Shown here one piece after another: positions 1-7,808 of a stretch of 36,679 nt of DNA. The notes under the pieces were generated by a model. That model did not search any database. It saw only the letters and a program-made list of their open reading frames with translations, and had not been told where the DNA came from. Source of the stretch: DAXETY01 sp051155755 (GTDB lineage Bacteria > Desulfobacterota > Desulfobacteria > Desulfobacterales > SG8-13); the NCBI GenBank assembly GCA_051155755.1, contig DAXETY010000065.1, positions 1 to 36,679 on the forward strand. Direction: 5' to 3'. How positions within the stretch are numbered: position 1 is the stretch's first letter; each line of letters starts with the position of its first letter. A program made the translations under genes and the position numbers.

Positions 1-97
1 TATATCAAAGAGCAAACAAAGTCGGGCTTTGGCAAAATATCGGCAAATGACTGATATTTACCGCCTGAATAGGCCTCACCGCCATATTTTGGTTGCC

Positions 98-143
98 TGA
101 CTTTTTACGATTCCATCAATTTTGATGGAATCGTAAAAAGTCA
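98..143. repeat. 46-bp near-perfect palindrome
   Basis: Two arms of 22 bases separated by two T residues are exact reverse complements (the arm begins TGACTTTTTACG). It could be a bidirectional terminator for whatever lies left of the window, because the right arm is followed by AAAAA and the left arm contains TTTTT. It could equally be an interspersed palindromic repeat. Bases 1-97 hold no gene I can support. Confidence 0.7.
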
Positions 144-175
144 AAAATCCACTTCGATCGTCATTCCGGCGAAAC

Positions 176-336
176 AGACTGTGTCACAATTTGTAATATA
201 CGTCATTCCGGACAGCCCGGCGCAGCCGGGCGTGATCCGGAATCCAGGTTTTATCAAGCAAAACAGGCATTTCTGGATCCCGGCTCGCGTACCGCTGAGC
301 GGGACTTGGCCGGGATTACGAATTGCGACACAGTCT
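176..336. repeat. Compound intergenic repeat with 22-bp imperfect inverted ends
   Basis: Bases 176-197 and 315-336 match as inverted repeats at 20 of 22 positions (core ACACAGTCT). The interior and right flank carry several CATTCCGG/CCGGAATCC/GGATCCCGG segments in both orientations. The look is of a REP- or MITE-like non-coding element. Reading frames through it are open in several frames but show no protein-family signal, so I call no gene between 1 and 427. Confidence 0.55.
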
Positions 337-427
337 CGAAAGCCGGAATCCTGGTTTTTCAATTACTTATGGATGCCGGATCAAATCCGCCATGACGAAA
401 TCCGGAATTTTAACGATTTCATCAATT

Positions 428-862
428 TCAACGCCACTTGGCATTGTGTTTCTCTTTCATCCGGCCGGGCGGATATTTCTTTTGATGCTGCCCGTGGTGA
501 CGATAGGGTTCGTCCGTATCCATTTCCAGGACGACGTAGTCTCCCAGGCGCACACTCAAACCACCGGGCAAATCGGCAGAAACGACCCAACGGCCGTCTT
601 CGATGTAAAAATAGATGCTGCGGTCGGTATCGTAGTAGACGGAGCAGGCCGGAAAGTATAAATAGCGGTGCTTGGCTCGATAACCGTGCGCCGGCGCCCA
701 GTCGGGCGGCCCGCCCTTTTCAGCGGCCGGAGGCGGCGGATTTTCATAGCGCTTGCCCTTGCCCCGGTGAACATCGCCGCTGGTCCCGCATCCCCAAATC
801 ACCATTGTCAGAATGGCGGTGACCGCTGTTTTCCAAATGGTTCCGGATATTGAACTGCGCAT
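428..862 (-). CDS. Small exported lipoprotein, c-di-GMP-riboswitch controlled
   Basis: A 144-residue protein of unknown function. An N-terminal hydrophobic segment ends at Cys25 (context VIWGC), which looks like a lipobox although Trp at -2 is unusual. Then come a proline-rich linker and a Tyr-rich domain (KHRYLYFPACSVYYD, IYFYIEDGRW) ending in a His-rich PYRHHGQHQ tail. The start at 862 is preceded by GGAAGGACG. A longer reading to 922 would begin inside the terminator hairpin, so I reject it. Upstream sit a sigma-70 promoter, a c-di-GMP-I aptamer and an intrinsic terminator, so expression probably follows cyclic-di-GMP. The compact YFP..VYYD domain recurs in my memory of deltaproteobacterial hypotheticals, but I cannot name it. 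Confidence 0.75.
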   Translation of the reverse strand: MRSSISGTIWKTAVTAILTMVIWGCGTSGDVHRGKGKRYENPPPPAAEKGGPPDWAPAHGYRAKHRYLYFPACSVYYDTDRSIYFYIEDGRWVVSADLPGGLSVRLGDYVVLEMDTDEPYRHHGQHQKKYPPGRMKEKHNAKWR

Positions 863-914
863 CGAATCGTCCTTCCGATTGCCGTTGTTTTGAGGGTTTG
901 AAGCGCACAATTTC

Positions 915-956
915 ACAAACAAAACAGCCGAACCGCCCGGGGGCAGCTCGGCTGTT
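915..956 (-). terminator. Intrinsic terminator, expression platform of riboswitch
   Basis: On the minus strand AACAGCCGA pairs perfectly with TCGGCTGTT across a GC-rich loop and is followed by TTTTGTTTG. It lies between the c-di-GMP aptamer and the lipoprotein start, the expected place for a transcriptional expression platform. Confidence 0.8.
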
Positions 957-967
957 CAAACAAATCA

Positions 968-1042
968 TCCGCGGCAACCCGGCTGACTCCTCAGAGCCCC
1001 GTGGCTTTCCGTCCTTCGATCACTCGAAGTTTGGCTTTATCG
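968..1042 (-). promoter_or_regulatory. c-di-GMP-I (GEMM-I) riboswitch aptamer
   Basis: The minus strand reads AAAGCCAAACTTCGAG, then a GTGA tetraloop, then GGACGGAAAGCCACGGG, and ends CAGCCGGGTTGCCG. This matches the GEMM-I layout: an AAACC entry, a P2 hairpin with a GNRA loop, GGACG.AAAGCC, and a P3 closing in a GGGTTGCCG receptor strand. A near copy lies at 32340-32412. The ligand assignment rests on the family consensus. A covariance-model search with the Rfam GEMM model would settle it. Confidence 0.85.
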
Positions 1043-1061
1043 ATTCGTTCAATCGGAGAGT

Positions 1062-1090
1062 ATTCTATCAAATTCAAGTAGAAGCGTCAA
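1062..1090 (-). promoter_or_regulatory. Sigma-70 promoter for riboswitch-lipoprotein transcript
   Basis: The minus strand reads TTGACG (1090-1085), 17 bases, TAGAAT (1067-1062). Transcription would begin just before the aptamer. Confidence 0.75.
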
Positions 1091-1154
1091 TTTACGGCTG
1101 TGGCCAAACAAACCGTGGAACATAATAATATAATTTAATTCAAAATGTTAGCGG

Positions 1155-2864
1155 TTAGACGAAGAGCGGGATGGGAGCGAATGTTTCCACATCAATCAGC
1201 CCGCGATCGGTGATCTTGAGCTGCGGAATGACGGGCAGGGCCAGAAAAGACAGGGTCATAAAGGGATCCGGCAGCCGGCAGCCCAGTTCGCGGGCCGCCT
1301 GTTTCAGGACATCCAATTGATTTGCGACGGTTTCCAGCGGCTGATCCGACATCAAACCGGCAATCGGCAGCGGCAGACGGGCACGGAGGCGACGTCCGTC
1401 GACCACCGCCAGACCGCCGCCGGTCTCGGCCACGGCCGCCACGGCCGCCTGCATGTCAGCGTCATCCGCTCCGGCGACAATGATATTGTGCGAGTCGTGG
1501 GCCACGCTGGAAGCCACGGCACCGTGCCGCAATCCCAGGCCTTGCACAAATCCGGCCCCCACCCGTCCCGAACCGCTGTGCCGGTCGTTCACGGCAATTT
1601 TCAACAAGTCCCGTTCGGGATCGGCGAACGCCAGATCCCCCTTGCGGGTGACCGGCTGAACACTTCTGCCGGTGAGGATCTGCCCGGGCACGATTTCGAT
1701 CACGTGGATGTGCGCCCCCTCCACGGGAATGGCGAAATCGAGGTGGTCCGTCGCCAGGTGCATGGTACCCGGCAGCATCGGCGACGCCGGCCTGGCAATC
1801 GACGGCAGCACCCGGCCGGCCTCGACCGTCAGAACACCGCGGCAGTAAACGGCCTCGATGTGGGGTTTGTTCAGATCGGAGAACACCACCAGGTCCGCCT
1901 GCCGGCCGGGTGCGACGGCGCCCAGGTGCCCGAAGCCGAAATACCGGGCCGGATTGATGGTGGCCATCTGAATGGCGGTAACGGGCTCCAGACCGGCGGC
2001 GATGGCCGTCCGCAGCATGGCATCGATATGGCCTTCATTCAAAAGGTCCTGGGCATGGCGGTCGTCGGTGCACCACATGCACCGGCTTACGGTCCGGGCG
2101 GTAACCACCGGCAGCAGTTCGGCCAGGTTTTTCGCACCGGTTCCTTCCCGGATCATCACGTACATGCCGGCCCGGATCTTCTCGAGGGCTTCTTCGCGGC
2201 GGGTGCATTCATGATCGCTGCGGATGCCGGCCGCCAGGTAGGCATACAGGTCCTTGCCGCTCAAACCCGGTGCATGGCCGTCGATTGCTTTTCTACGCCA
2301 TCGGGCGGCCTCCAGTTTGGCCAACACGGCCGGGTCGGCTTCCAGGACCCCGGGGTAATTCATCATTTCACCCAGCCCCACGACGCGGGGGTGCTGCCAG
2401 AATACCTGCAGGTCGGCGGCGGTGAGTCGGGCACCGGCGGTTTCCAACTCCGTGGCCGGCACGCAGGAAGGCAGCGTGTAATATACGTTGACCGGTTGTG
2501 AATCGGCCGCCTGCAGCATGTAGTCGATTCCCGTCGCTCCCAGCACATTGGCGATTTCATGGGGGTCGGCCACGACGGTCGTGGTGCCCCGGGCGACCAG
2601 TACGCGGGCGAATTCGGTCACGCTGGCCATGGCGCTTTCGATATGCACGTGGGGATCGATGAAGCCGGGCGCCACGTAACGTCCCTGTAAACTGCACACC
2701 TTTCGGGCCGGATAATCGCCAAAGCCCGCCACGACCCCCGCGGCGATCGCGATGTTGCCGGTCTGTATCTCCCCGCTGAAGACATTGACGATGCGGCCGT
2801 CGGTCAGCAGCAGGTCGACCGGCTGCTGTCCCCGGGCGGCGCGAATCACGGAAGATATATCCAT
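1155..2864 (-). CDS. ade: Adenine deaminase
   Basis: Hydrolyses adenine to hypoxanthine and ammonia in purine salvage; cytoplasmic, metal-dependent amidohydrolase. The 569-residue length is usual for bacterial Ade. The beta-sandwich N-terminus leads to the metal-binding HVHIES motif near residue 72, then DPHEI, GHAPGLSG and CTDDRH, followed by the C-terminal Ade domain containing SVAHDSHNI. The start at 2864 follows GAGGAGA about ten bases upstream. The radical SAM gene ends 52 bases upstream on the same strand, so the two may be cotranscribed, though no functional link is apparent. The gene is intact. Confidence 0.95.
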   Translation of the reverse strand: MDISSVIRAARGQQPVDLLLTDGRIVNVFSGEIQTGNIAIAAGVVAGFGDYPARKVCSLQGRYVAPGFIDPHVHIESAMASVTEFARVLVARGTTTVVADPHEIANVLGATGIDYMLQAADSQPVNVYYTLPSCVPATELETAGARLTAADLQVFWQHPRVVGLGEMMNYPGVLEADPAVLAKLEAARWRRKAIDGHAPGLSGKDLYAYLAAGIRSDHECTRREEALEKIRAGMYVMIREGTGAKNLAELLPVVTARTVSRCMWCTDDRHAQDLLNEGHIDAMLRTAIAAGLEPVTAIQMATINPARYFGFGHLGAVAPGRQADLVVFSDLNKPHIEAVYCRGVLTVEAGRVLPSIARPASPMLPGTMHLATDHLDFAIPVEGAHIHVIEIVPGQILTGRSVQPVTRKGDLAFADPERDLLKIAVNDRHSGSGRVGAGFVQGLGLRHGAVASSVAHDSHNIIVAGADDADMQAAVAAVAETGGGLAVVDGRRLRARLPLPIAGLMSDQPLETVANQLDVLKQAARELGCRLPDPFMTLSFLALPVIPQLKITDRGLIDVETFAPIPLFV

Positions 2865-2916
2865 AACCGGGAAATCTCCTCATGCAAAACAAGATCAAAG
2901 ACTGCACTTGCCTGCG

Positions 2917-3918
2917 TTAAGAATGTGCCGATTCATGGTAAAATTCCAGCGGTTTCAGCTCGTTGAACGCCTCGTCGGCGTTCTTTGCCAGGTAGGTTCG
3001 GATCTCGGTGCACAGGTCGCACTTGTTGAGATAGCCGGAGCGCTGCGGCTGGAAACCGAAGTTCGCCAGCGCCCACTGGTACAACCCCCGGACACCTTGC
3101 GTGTACAACCGCTGGAGCACCGGATAATCTTGCGCCTGCAAAAGTGTGCCCAGGTCTTCGCCGCGGATGGCCAGTCCGGCGCACAGGCCGGGAATGTAGT
3201 TGCCGAACAGGTCCATGTGGAAGTGGCGGGTGTCGGACAGCTCGGCAGCGCAGCTGTCGCTCAGGACCTGCTCGACGGGATGCGGGGGCAACGCCCTGCG
3301 AAAGGCGCTCAGCGCCCGGCCCCCCAAGTGAATCCAGTAGCGGCGCAGAATCTGCGCCAGGTAGTCCCGGCCGAATTGCGCCTCGAATTCATCCAGGCGG
3401 TGCGGCTGCCGCGGATCGAAACGCTTCAGGTCCGCCATAAATCCCTCGACCCAGGGAAAAATCCGGATCCCGGTACGTCTTGCGGCCGCGATGACGCCTT
3501 CCACACGGGCGAAAGGAATGTGTTCGTTGTGAAAGGGGCTGATGGAAACCAGCAGCGTGTGCAGGCCGTGTTTTTTGAGTCGGCTCAGGATCCCGGCGGC
3601 CGAATCCGCATCGCGGTACCAGGCCGAGTTGGTCTCTACATAGTCGATGTGCATTCCGACGCAGACGGCCTCTTCCAGGACCTCGGCCAGCGATTCCGGC
3701 CGAAGCAGGGGTTCGCCGCCGCCGATGTGCACCGCGCGGCATCCCAGGGACTGAATTTTCCGGAAGTTCCGGCGCGCCGTTTCGGCGGTGATGAAAATTT
3801 TGGGCCAGCGGGGGCTGCAATTGTACAGGCAGTGCCGGCAGTGGGAAGTGCAGAAATAATTGGTGATCAGCCCACCGGACAACAGCCGTTCGATTTGAAG
3901 CGTATTTTTTGTCGCCAT
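2917..3918 (-). CDS. Radical SAM protein, unassigned subfamily
   Basis: The motif CTSHCRHC near the N-terminus is the CxxxCxxC site that binds the SAM-cleaving [4Fe-4S] cluster, followed by GGGEPLL, the SAM-binding glycine motif. The C-terminal third carries further cysteines (SCAAEL, PGLCAG, CDLC) that could hold auxiliary clusters as in SPASM-like enzymes. The substrate is unknown. The start is uncertain: the frame stays open to a TTG at 4002 with no clear ribosome site. I prefer the ATG at 3918, with the ATG at 3927 also possible. It lies just after the DUF3106 gene and before ade on the same strand. Confidence 0.75.
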   Translation of the reverse strand: MATKNTLQIERLLSGGLITNYFCTSHCRHCLYNCSPRWPKIFITAETARRNFRKIQSLGCRAVHIGGGEPLLRPESLAEVLEEAVCVGMHIDYVETNSAWYRDADSAAGILSRLKKHGLHTLLVSISPFHNEHIPFARVEGVIAAARRTGIRIFPWVEGFMADLKRFDPRQPHRLDEFEAQFGRDYLAQILRRYWIHLGGRALSAFRRALPPHPVEQVLSDSCAAELSDTRHFHMDLFGNYIPGLCAGLAIRGEDLGTLLQAQDYPVLQRLYTQGVRGLYQWALANFGFQPQRSGYLNKCDLCTEIRTYLAKNADEAFNELKPLEFYHESAHS

Positions 3919-4020
3919 GTTCCGCATTCGGATGGTTTGCCCTGCATCCCATTTCGGAAAATCCGCGGCAACATTGAAAACATGATTGGATGGTCGGGTC
4001 AAGAACCGGGTTCGAAGAAA

Positions 4021-4587
4021 TTACCGCACTGACCGGTCTTGCAGGCGTTGCCGCATCTGTCGCCGTTGCTCCGGCGTACTGTTGCGGAAGCGCTCCCGGG
4101 CCTCTCGGCGCTGTTCCGGCGTCATGGTTCGAACCCTTTCGCGGATGTTGCGGCGCGTTTCCGGCGGCAGGTCCTCCCACTGGCGGCGCAGCTGCTCTCT
4201 GCGCTCCGGTGGAAGATTGCGATACCAGCGCAGGGTCTGGCGGATCCGGTCCTGTTCGTCAGGGGACAGCTGCCGAAATTGACGGAAGCGCTCGCGAATC
4301 CGTTCCTTCCGCTCCGGCGGCAATTCGCGCCAGGCATTCAAGCGCCGACGGGCATTTTCGCGTTCGGCCGGTGTCATGCGGGCCCACCGCTCGGCACCTC
4401 TTTCAAGCCGTCGCTGCTGCTGCTGCGAAAGAGAATCCCATCGATCCGCAAAGGGCGCCAGCACACTTTGGGCATCCGGACTGAGGGCTTCCCACGCAAT
4501 GCCGCTTTCTTCCGCCCCGGCAGGTGCCGGCAGGCCGGCGGCAATCAAAACCAGCAAAAGGCCGATGGCAAGGCTAAGGCGTTTCAT
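4021..4587 (-). CDS. DUF3106 exported Arg/Glu-rich protein
   Basis: A 188-residue protein with a signal peptide (cleavage probably after AGA near residue 25) and a mature part made of degenerate repeats such as MTPAERENARRR, LPPERKERIRE, LSPDEQDRIRQ and MTPEQRREARE. This is characteristic of the DUF3106 family, which is likely helical and probably periplasmic. Function is unknown. It often sits beside ECF sigma/anti-sigma genes, as here. The start at 4587 has a GGGGGGAAG ribosome site and overlaps the preceding gene by 14 bases, implying translational coupling. Confidence 0.8.
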   Translation of the reverse strand: MKRLSLAIGLLLVLIAAGLPAPAGAEESGIAWEALSPDAQSVLAPFADRWDSLSQQQQRRLERGAERWARMTPAERENARRRLNAWRELPPERKERIRERFRQFRQLSPDEQDRIRQTLRWYRNLPPERREQLRRQWEDLPPETRRNIRERVRTMTPEQRREARERFRNSTPEQRRQMRQRLQDRSVR

Positions 4588-4813
4588 GGTTTTCTTCCCC
4601 CCGGCTGTCTTCGACGACGGGCCAGTCTTCCAACATCGTCGGATCGATCCACGCTCCATCCCGGCTTTCCCACTCCCCCAGAAATTCCAGCAGCGCCATG
4701 GAAGGGGGCTCCTCATCGGTCGCTGCAGCCGGCCAATCGTCACCATGTGCGGCCGGTATCGCGCCCAGCAGCAACCAGAGCGCCCCGATGAGCACCTTCC
4801 GGTTAGCCCGCAT
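4574..4813 (-). CDS. Small exported acidic protein
   Basis: A 79-residue protein: basic N-terminus, hydrophobic core and an AAHG-type signal-peptidase site near residue 24, leaving about 55 acidic residues containing MALLEFLGEWE and PTMLEDWPVVED. It overlaps the one-TM gene upstream by 11 bases and the DUF3106 gene downstream by 14 bases. I know no named family. The position suggests a periplasmic partner in a sigma-factor signalling operon. Confidence 0.65.
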   Translation of the reverse strand: MRANRKVLIGALWLLLGAIPAAHGDDWPAAATDEEPPSMALLEFLGEWESRDGAWIDPTMLEDWPVVEDSRGEENHETP

Positions 4814-5165
4814 CGGCCCGCTCCTGTGCCAGCCAGGTAAAAAAATCCAGCTCTTCGTAGAGTTCGAAGCCGTCTTCGGCCGCCAGGATTTCCACATCCG
4901 CCAGTGCGGCCGAGATCGGCGACGGCGTCGGGGGCTGCATCCACAGTCCGATCGCCAGGATCGCGCAGCAAGCCGCCAGCAGGCCGGTCAGCTTGACAGC
5001 CATCCAGCGCGGCCTGGGCGATTCGCTCCGGTCGACTGCCTCCAGGGCCCGGTAACGAGCCTGGTTCAGGCCGGAGATCACCCCGGGAGCCAGCCGGTCG
5101 GTTCCCTCATCGAGCGCTCGCTTCACACGATCGACGAATACGGCATCATTCGGTTTATCGTTCAC
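4803..5165 (-). CDS. One-TM protein, putative anti-sigma factor
   Basis: 120 residues starting at GTG 5165, which overlaps the sigma-factor stop as GTGA. The cytoplasmic N-terminal part (residues 1-55) includes DRVKRALDEGTDRLAPGVISGLNQARYRAL. One membrane segment spans about 56-76 and an acidic tail follows outside. The size and layout resemble DUF3619-type proteins. Coupling to the sigma gene and the single-TM layout suggest an anti-sigma factor, but no zinc anti-sigma motif is visible, so the role is inferred from position. Confidence 0.7.
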   Translation of the reverse strand: MNDKPNDAVFVDRVKRALDEGTDRLAPGVISGLNQARYRALEAVDRSESPRPRWMAVKLTGLLAACCAILAIGLWMQPPTPSPISAALADVEILAAEDGFELYEELDFFTWLAQERADAG

Positions 5166-5728
5166 GGCCGGTACTCTCCCAACTCCTGTCGCAGCCGTTT
5201 CAGGGCCCGCGCATAATGTGTCTTTACCGAACCTTCCGAACATTGCATGGCCGCCGCCGCTTCGGAAACGCTCATTTCTTCCCAGGCCCGCAGCAGAAAA
5301 GCCTGCTGCTGCCGCAGCGGCAGCTTTTGAACCGCGGCATCCACGGCGGCAACGGTATCATCCATTAGAACTCGCTCGGCCGGGTTGATGCGGTCCGGAT
5401 CCGGCACTGCATCGATCGGATCGGTTCCATCTCTTTCGACGGCGGATAACTTGGGCGAGAACCAGGCCCGCCAGCGCATCCGAAGCCGGTTGCGTCGATG
5501 CCAGTCGATGATCTTACTGCGAAGGATTCGGTAGAACAACACTTTCCATTCTTTTTCCGATCGGCCGGCGTACCGCCGCACCAGGGCTGTCATGGCATCC
5601 TGCACCACATCGAGGGCGTCTTCGGTGCCGCCGACGGCAAAGCGGGCCATGCGGAAAGCACGCCGCTGGATCGATTCCAGAAACGCTTCCATCTGCGCAG
5701 CGTGCTGCCGCATGGCCGTTTGCCGCAT
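5162..5728 (-). CDS. ECF-like RNA polymerase sigma factor
   Basis: 188 residues. Sigma region 2 is seen in LDVVQDAMTALVRRYAGRSEKEWKVLFYRILRSKIIDWHRR (described in parts: VVQDAM, WKVLFYRI, KIIDWHRR). Region 4 is seen in LPLRQQQAFLLR and the helix-turn-helix MSVSEAAAAMQCSEGSVKTH. It directs RNA polymerase to its own promoters, probably including this operon. Start choice is uncertain: GGAGG lies directly before tandem ATGs at 5731 and 5728, and a further ATG lies at 5713. The frame stays open far upstream, but only because the preceding repeat gene keeps it open. It follows the repeat-protein gene by about 25 bases. Confidence 0.85.
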   Translation of the reverse strand: MRQTAMRQHAAQMEAFLESIQRRAFRMARFAVGGTEDALDVVQDAMTALVRRYAGRSEKEWKVLFYRILRSKIIDWHRRNRLRMRWRAWFSPKLSAVERDGTDPIDAVPDPDRINPAERVLMDDTVAAVDAAVQKLPLRQQQAFLLRAWEEMSVSEAAAAMQCSEGSVKTHYARALKRLRQELGEYRP

Positions 5729-5753
5729 CATCCTCCAGGATAGCTGCTGGTTC

Positions 5754-6305
5754 TTATTGATCCTGTCGCTGCTGGGCCCGCATCCGGGCTCGATTGCCTT
5801 TTCGATCCAGACGCCGGTCGATCCGGTCGCCGCGACGGTCCAAACGTCGGTCCGCGCGATCGCCACGGCGGTCCAGGCGCTGGTCCACGCGATGGCCGTT
5901 GAGGTCCAGGCGATGATCGATCCGGTCGCCACGGCGATCCAGTCGTCCATCAATCCGATCGCCCCGGCGGTCCAGCCGTTCGGCAAATTGGTCTCTGCCG
6001 TTGTCGTGGGCCCGCTGCGCCCGATGATCCAGCCGCTGATCGATCCGATCCCCGCGGCGGTCCAGACGGCCATCGACACGATCGCCCCGGCGATCCAGGC
6101 GGTTCTCGATCCGATCGCCGCGGTGATCGAGTCGATTTTCCACCCGGTCGCCCCGGCGGTCGAGCCGTTGTTCGATGCGATCGCCCCGGCGATCCTGCCA
6201 CTTTTCGACATCCTGTCCACCGGCAGTTTCATCGGCAACCGCCGGTCCGGTCAGGAGAATACCCACAAGAATCGCACCCATCATTGTCGCACATTTTTTC
6301 AGCAT
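5754..6305 (-). CDS. Secreted 11-residue (hendecad) repeat protein
   Basis: 183 residues with a signal peptide cleaved after AVA near residue 24. The mature chain is about twelve tandem units of the type RLDRRGDRIDQ, with one irregular unit (NGRDQFAE). An 11-residue period fits a hendecad coiled coil. The surface would be dense in Arg and Asp, highly soluble and perhaps polyelectrolyte- or metal-binding. The start at 6305 has a strong AAGGAGG site. It is the first gene of the sigma-factor operon, so its product may be the signal, the target or simply a periplasmic stress protein. No named family or enzyme motif seen. Confidence 0.8.
   Translation of the reverse strand: MLKKCATMMGAILVGILLTGPAVADETAGGQDVEKWQDRRGDRIEQRLDRRGDRVENRLDHRGDRIENRLDRRGDRVDGRLDRRGDRIDQRLDHRAQRAHDNGRDQFAERLDRRGDRIDGRLDRRGDRIDHRLDLNGHRVDQRLDRRGDRADRRLDRRGDRIDRRLDRKGNRARMRAQQRQDQ
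5784..6200 (-). repeat. 33-bp tandem coding repeats
   Basis: About twelve degenerate 33-bp units encode the RLDRRGDR(I/V)(D/E)x repeats. Because the period is a multiple of three, the opposite strand also stays open for over 300 codons. I treat that as a shadow. Confidence 0.75.
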
Positions 6306-6566
6306 GATCAGCCTCCTTTTTCGATAGAATCCGCTGTGGCACCTTCAAACCCGTGCGGCTTCATCCGGTTTGCCGCTTCTCTGCACAGGGTAAACGCATC
6401 GAACCTCAATCGGTTGACAAAAAAAAATTATGGACATGCTTTTTGGATCCCCGATTCGCGAAACCATAGCAAATCCGGCATCTTTCCATCCAAACACGAA
6501 AATCCAATGAATTACTATATTTGTATTAATATAAAAAGTAATAATATAAAAAATATTATATTAAAC

Positions 6567-6594
6567 TTGAAATTTGATTAAAGGTAATTATATT
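6567..6594 (+). promoter_or_regulatory. Candidate promoter for hsp20
   Basis: TTGAAA (6567-6572), 16 bases, TATATT (6589-6594), in a very AT-rich stretch ending about 60 bases before the Hsp20 start. CTTGAAA also resembles a heat-shock sigma-32 -35 element, but no CCCCAT -10 follows. A small AT-only hairpin lies at 6541-6559. The rest of the 6306-6652 gap shows nothing I can name. Confidence 0.45.
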
Positions 6595-6652
6595 GAAGTA
6601 AAAAATCGGGAACCGTTAGGATGGAAAAACCGTGAAAGCAAGGAGGTGCAAG

Positions 6653-7099
6653 ATGATGGATTTGGTGCGATGGAAACCGCAAAGAGAACTGTTCAATTGG
6701 CGCACACCGATGAACCGGCTCTTCGATGAGTTCTTGGCGCCGACGCAGTGGAGCGAAGACAGCCAATCGTTTTGGAACTGGAATCCGGCCGTGGACATCA
6801 TGGACAATGACGACCATATCGTGATCACGGCTGAGATTCCCGGAGTGGACAAAAAAGACATTTCGGTGGACGTGAAAGACCGCGTGCTGACCCTTCGCGG
6901 GGAACGATCCTCGGACAGCGAGGTCAAGGAAGATCGCTTCTACCGGCGGGGGCGGACGTTCGGCAAATTCGAGCGATGCTTTACCCTGCCGGCGGCGATC
7001 GACCCCGACAACATCAAGGCCGAATACAAAGACGGTGTTCTGAAAATCGAGGTGCCCAAACCGGAGGGTCACAAACCCAGACAGATCAGCGTTCAATAA
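6653..7099 (+). CDS. hsp20: Hsp20 / alpha-crystallin small heat-shock protein
   Basis: A 148-residue cytoplasmic holdase that binds unfolding proteins and forms oligomers. The alpha-crystallin domain begins at VDIMDNDDHIVITAEIPG and runs through ISVDVKDRVLTLRGER and FGKFERCFTLPAAID to the conserved YKDGVLKIEVPK. The start at 6653 (tandem ATGs) has AGGAGG six bases upstream. An upstream GTG at 6632 is in frame but lies before the ribosome site. It appears to be monocistronic, with a strong hairpin after the stop. Confidence 0.95.
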   Translation: MMDLVRWKPQRELFNWRTPMNRLFDEFLAPTQWSEDSQSFWNWNPAVDIMDNDDHIVITAEIPGVDKKDISVDVKDRVLTLRGERSSDSEVKEDRFYRRGRTFGKFERCFTLPAAIDPDNIKAEYKDGVLKIEVPKPEGHKPRQISVQ

Positions 7100-7119
7100 C
7101 TGAATCGTAGACCTAAGGA

Positions 7120-7147
7120 GGGGGGTGGCTGAAATCAGCCACCCCCC
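7120..7147 (+). terminator. GC-rich hairpin after hsp20
   Basis: GGGGGGTGGCTGA pairs perfectly with TCAGCCACCCCCC across AA. Only a weak CTTT follows, so it may act as a terminator or as a 3' mRNA-stabilising hairpin. Confidence 0.55.
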
Positions 7148-7339
7148 CGGCTTTCCCATCTCCGGCGAAATCCCTGACAGACCCGCGCATTTCGGCTGAA
7201 CCGGCCTTGACTTTCGCAATTCTCTGCGATTCTTTTCATATGTGCAAATTCCTGCACCCATGCCGGTGACGTGCTTCTGCGAGGACCAAGGACTGCGACC
7301 CGGCGCAAGTCGCAATGTACCGGCACTCGGAGGGCGCTT

Positions 7340-7681
7340 ATGATTGATCGCTATTCGTTCGGACGAATCGTCGTGGACGGGACCACCTACACCAACGACA
7401 TCAAAATTATCGATGCTTCCGTTATCCCCGAATGGTGGCGGAAACGCGGTCACAATGTCTTTCCCGAAGACGTGTCCGACCTCGCCGATTGCGACGCGCA
7501 GTATGTGGTTATCGGCAAAGGCAACACGGGAAACATGTCCGTCAGCGCCGAGGCCAGACAGATGCTGAAAGATCGGGGAATGACCGTAATCGAGGAAAAT
7601 ACCGCCCGGGCGGTGGAGACGTTCAATCGGCTGCAGAAAGAAGGCAAGCGTGTCTGCGCCGGTTTTCACCTCACCTGCTAA
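7340..7681 (+). CDS. Mth938-like domain protein
   Basis: A 113-residue protein of the Mth938/NDUFAF3-like fold (DUF498). Typical features are the N-terminal IDRYSFGRIVVDGTTYTNDIKI, WWRKRGHNV, the central YVVIGKGNTG and the closing ENTARAVETFNRL. The family binds no known cofactor; the mitochondrial relative assists complex I assembly. The biochemical role here is unknown. The start at 7340 has GGAGGG five bases upstream. It stands alone between hsp20 and a repeat-rich gap. Confidence 0.85.
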   Translation: MIDRYSFGRIVVDGTTYTNDIKIIDASVIPEWWRKRGHNVFPEDVSDLADCDAQYVVIGKGNTGNMSVSAEARQMLKDRGMTVIEENTARAVETFNRLQKEGKRVCAGFHLTC

Positions 7682-7694
7682 GCCTTTGAGTCAA

Positions 7695-7753
7695 CAGAAG
7701 CACTTTTGTGCTTCGATGTCGAACTTGCAGTAGCACCCGGTTTGGGCAAGAAT
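7695..7753. repeat. Structured repeat family, short copy (R1)
   Basis: Matches the right half of the copies at 24076-24216 and 35781-35918: AGAAGCAC/GTGCTTC hairpin, GAACTTGC, GCACCCGGTTTGGGCAAGAAT. It is preceded by AGTCAAC, the left end of the long copies, so it looks like a copy with an internal deletion. Confidence 0.65.
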
Positions 7754-7808
7754 AAAAAAACAAAACACTGACTTTGGAAAATTTGAAACGATCTGTTTTG
7801 AAGGGAGT

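Noticed and set aside
2..100. Possible C-terminal end of a gene entering from the left edge
   Set aside because: Two frames are open for 17-32 codons at the edge, but neither shows any recognisable sequence and the stop of the longer one lies in the palindrome.
141..822. Frames through the left-hand repeats and opposite the lipoprotein gene
   Set aside because: They translate the inverted repeats and the antisense of a better supported gene.
1317..2501. Long plus-strand frame opposite ade (394 codons)
   Set aside because: Antisense shadow of a clear enzyme gene; His/Gly-rich composition and no family signal. The same applies to long opposite frames at 10706-12487, 15020-16288, 16445-17935, 19594-20610 and 27879-29354.
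5592..6581. Plus-strand frame of 329 codons across the repeat-protein gene
   Set aside because: Kept open by the 33-bp period of the repeats on the other strand. The minus-strand frame has the signal peptide and ribosome site.
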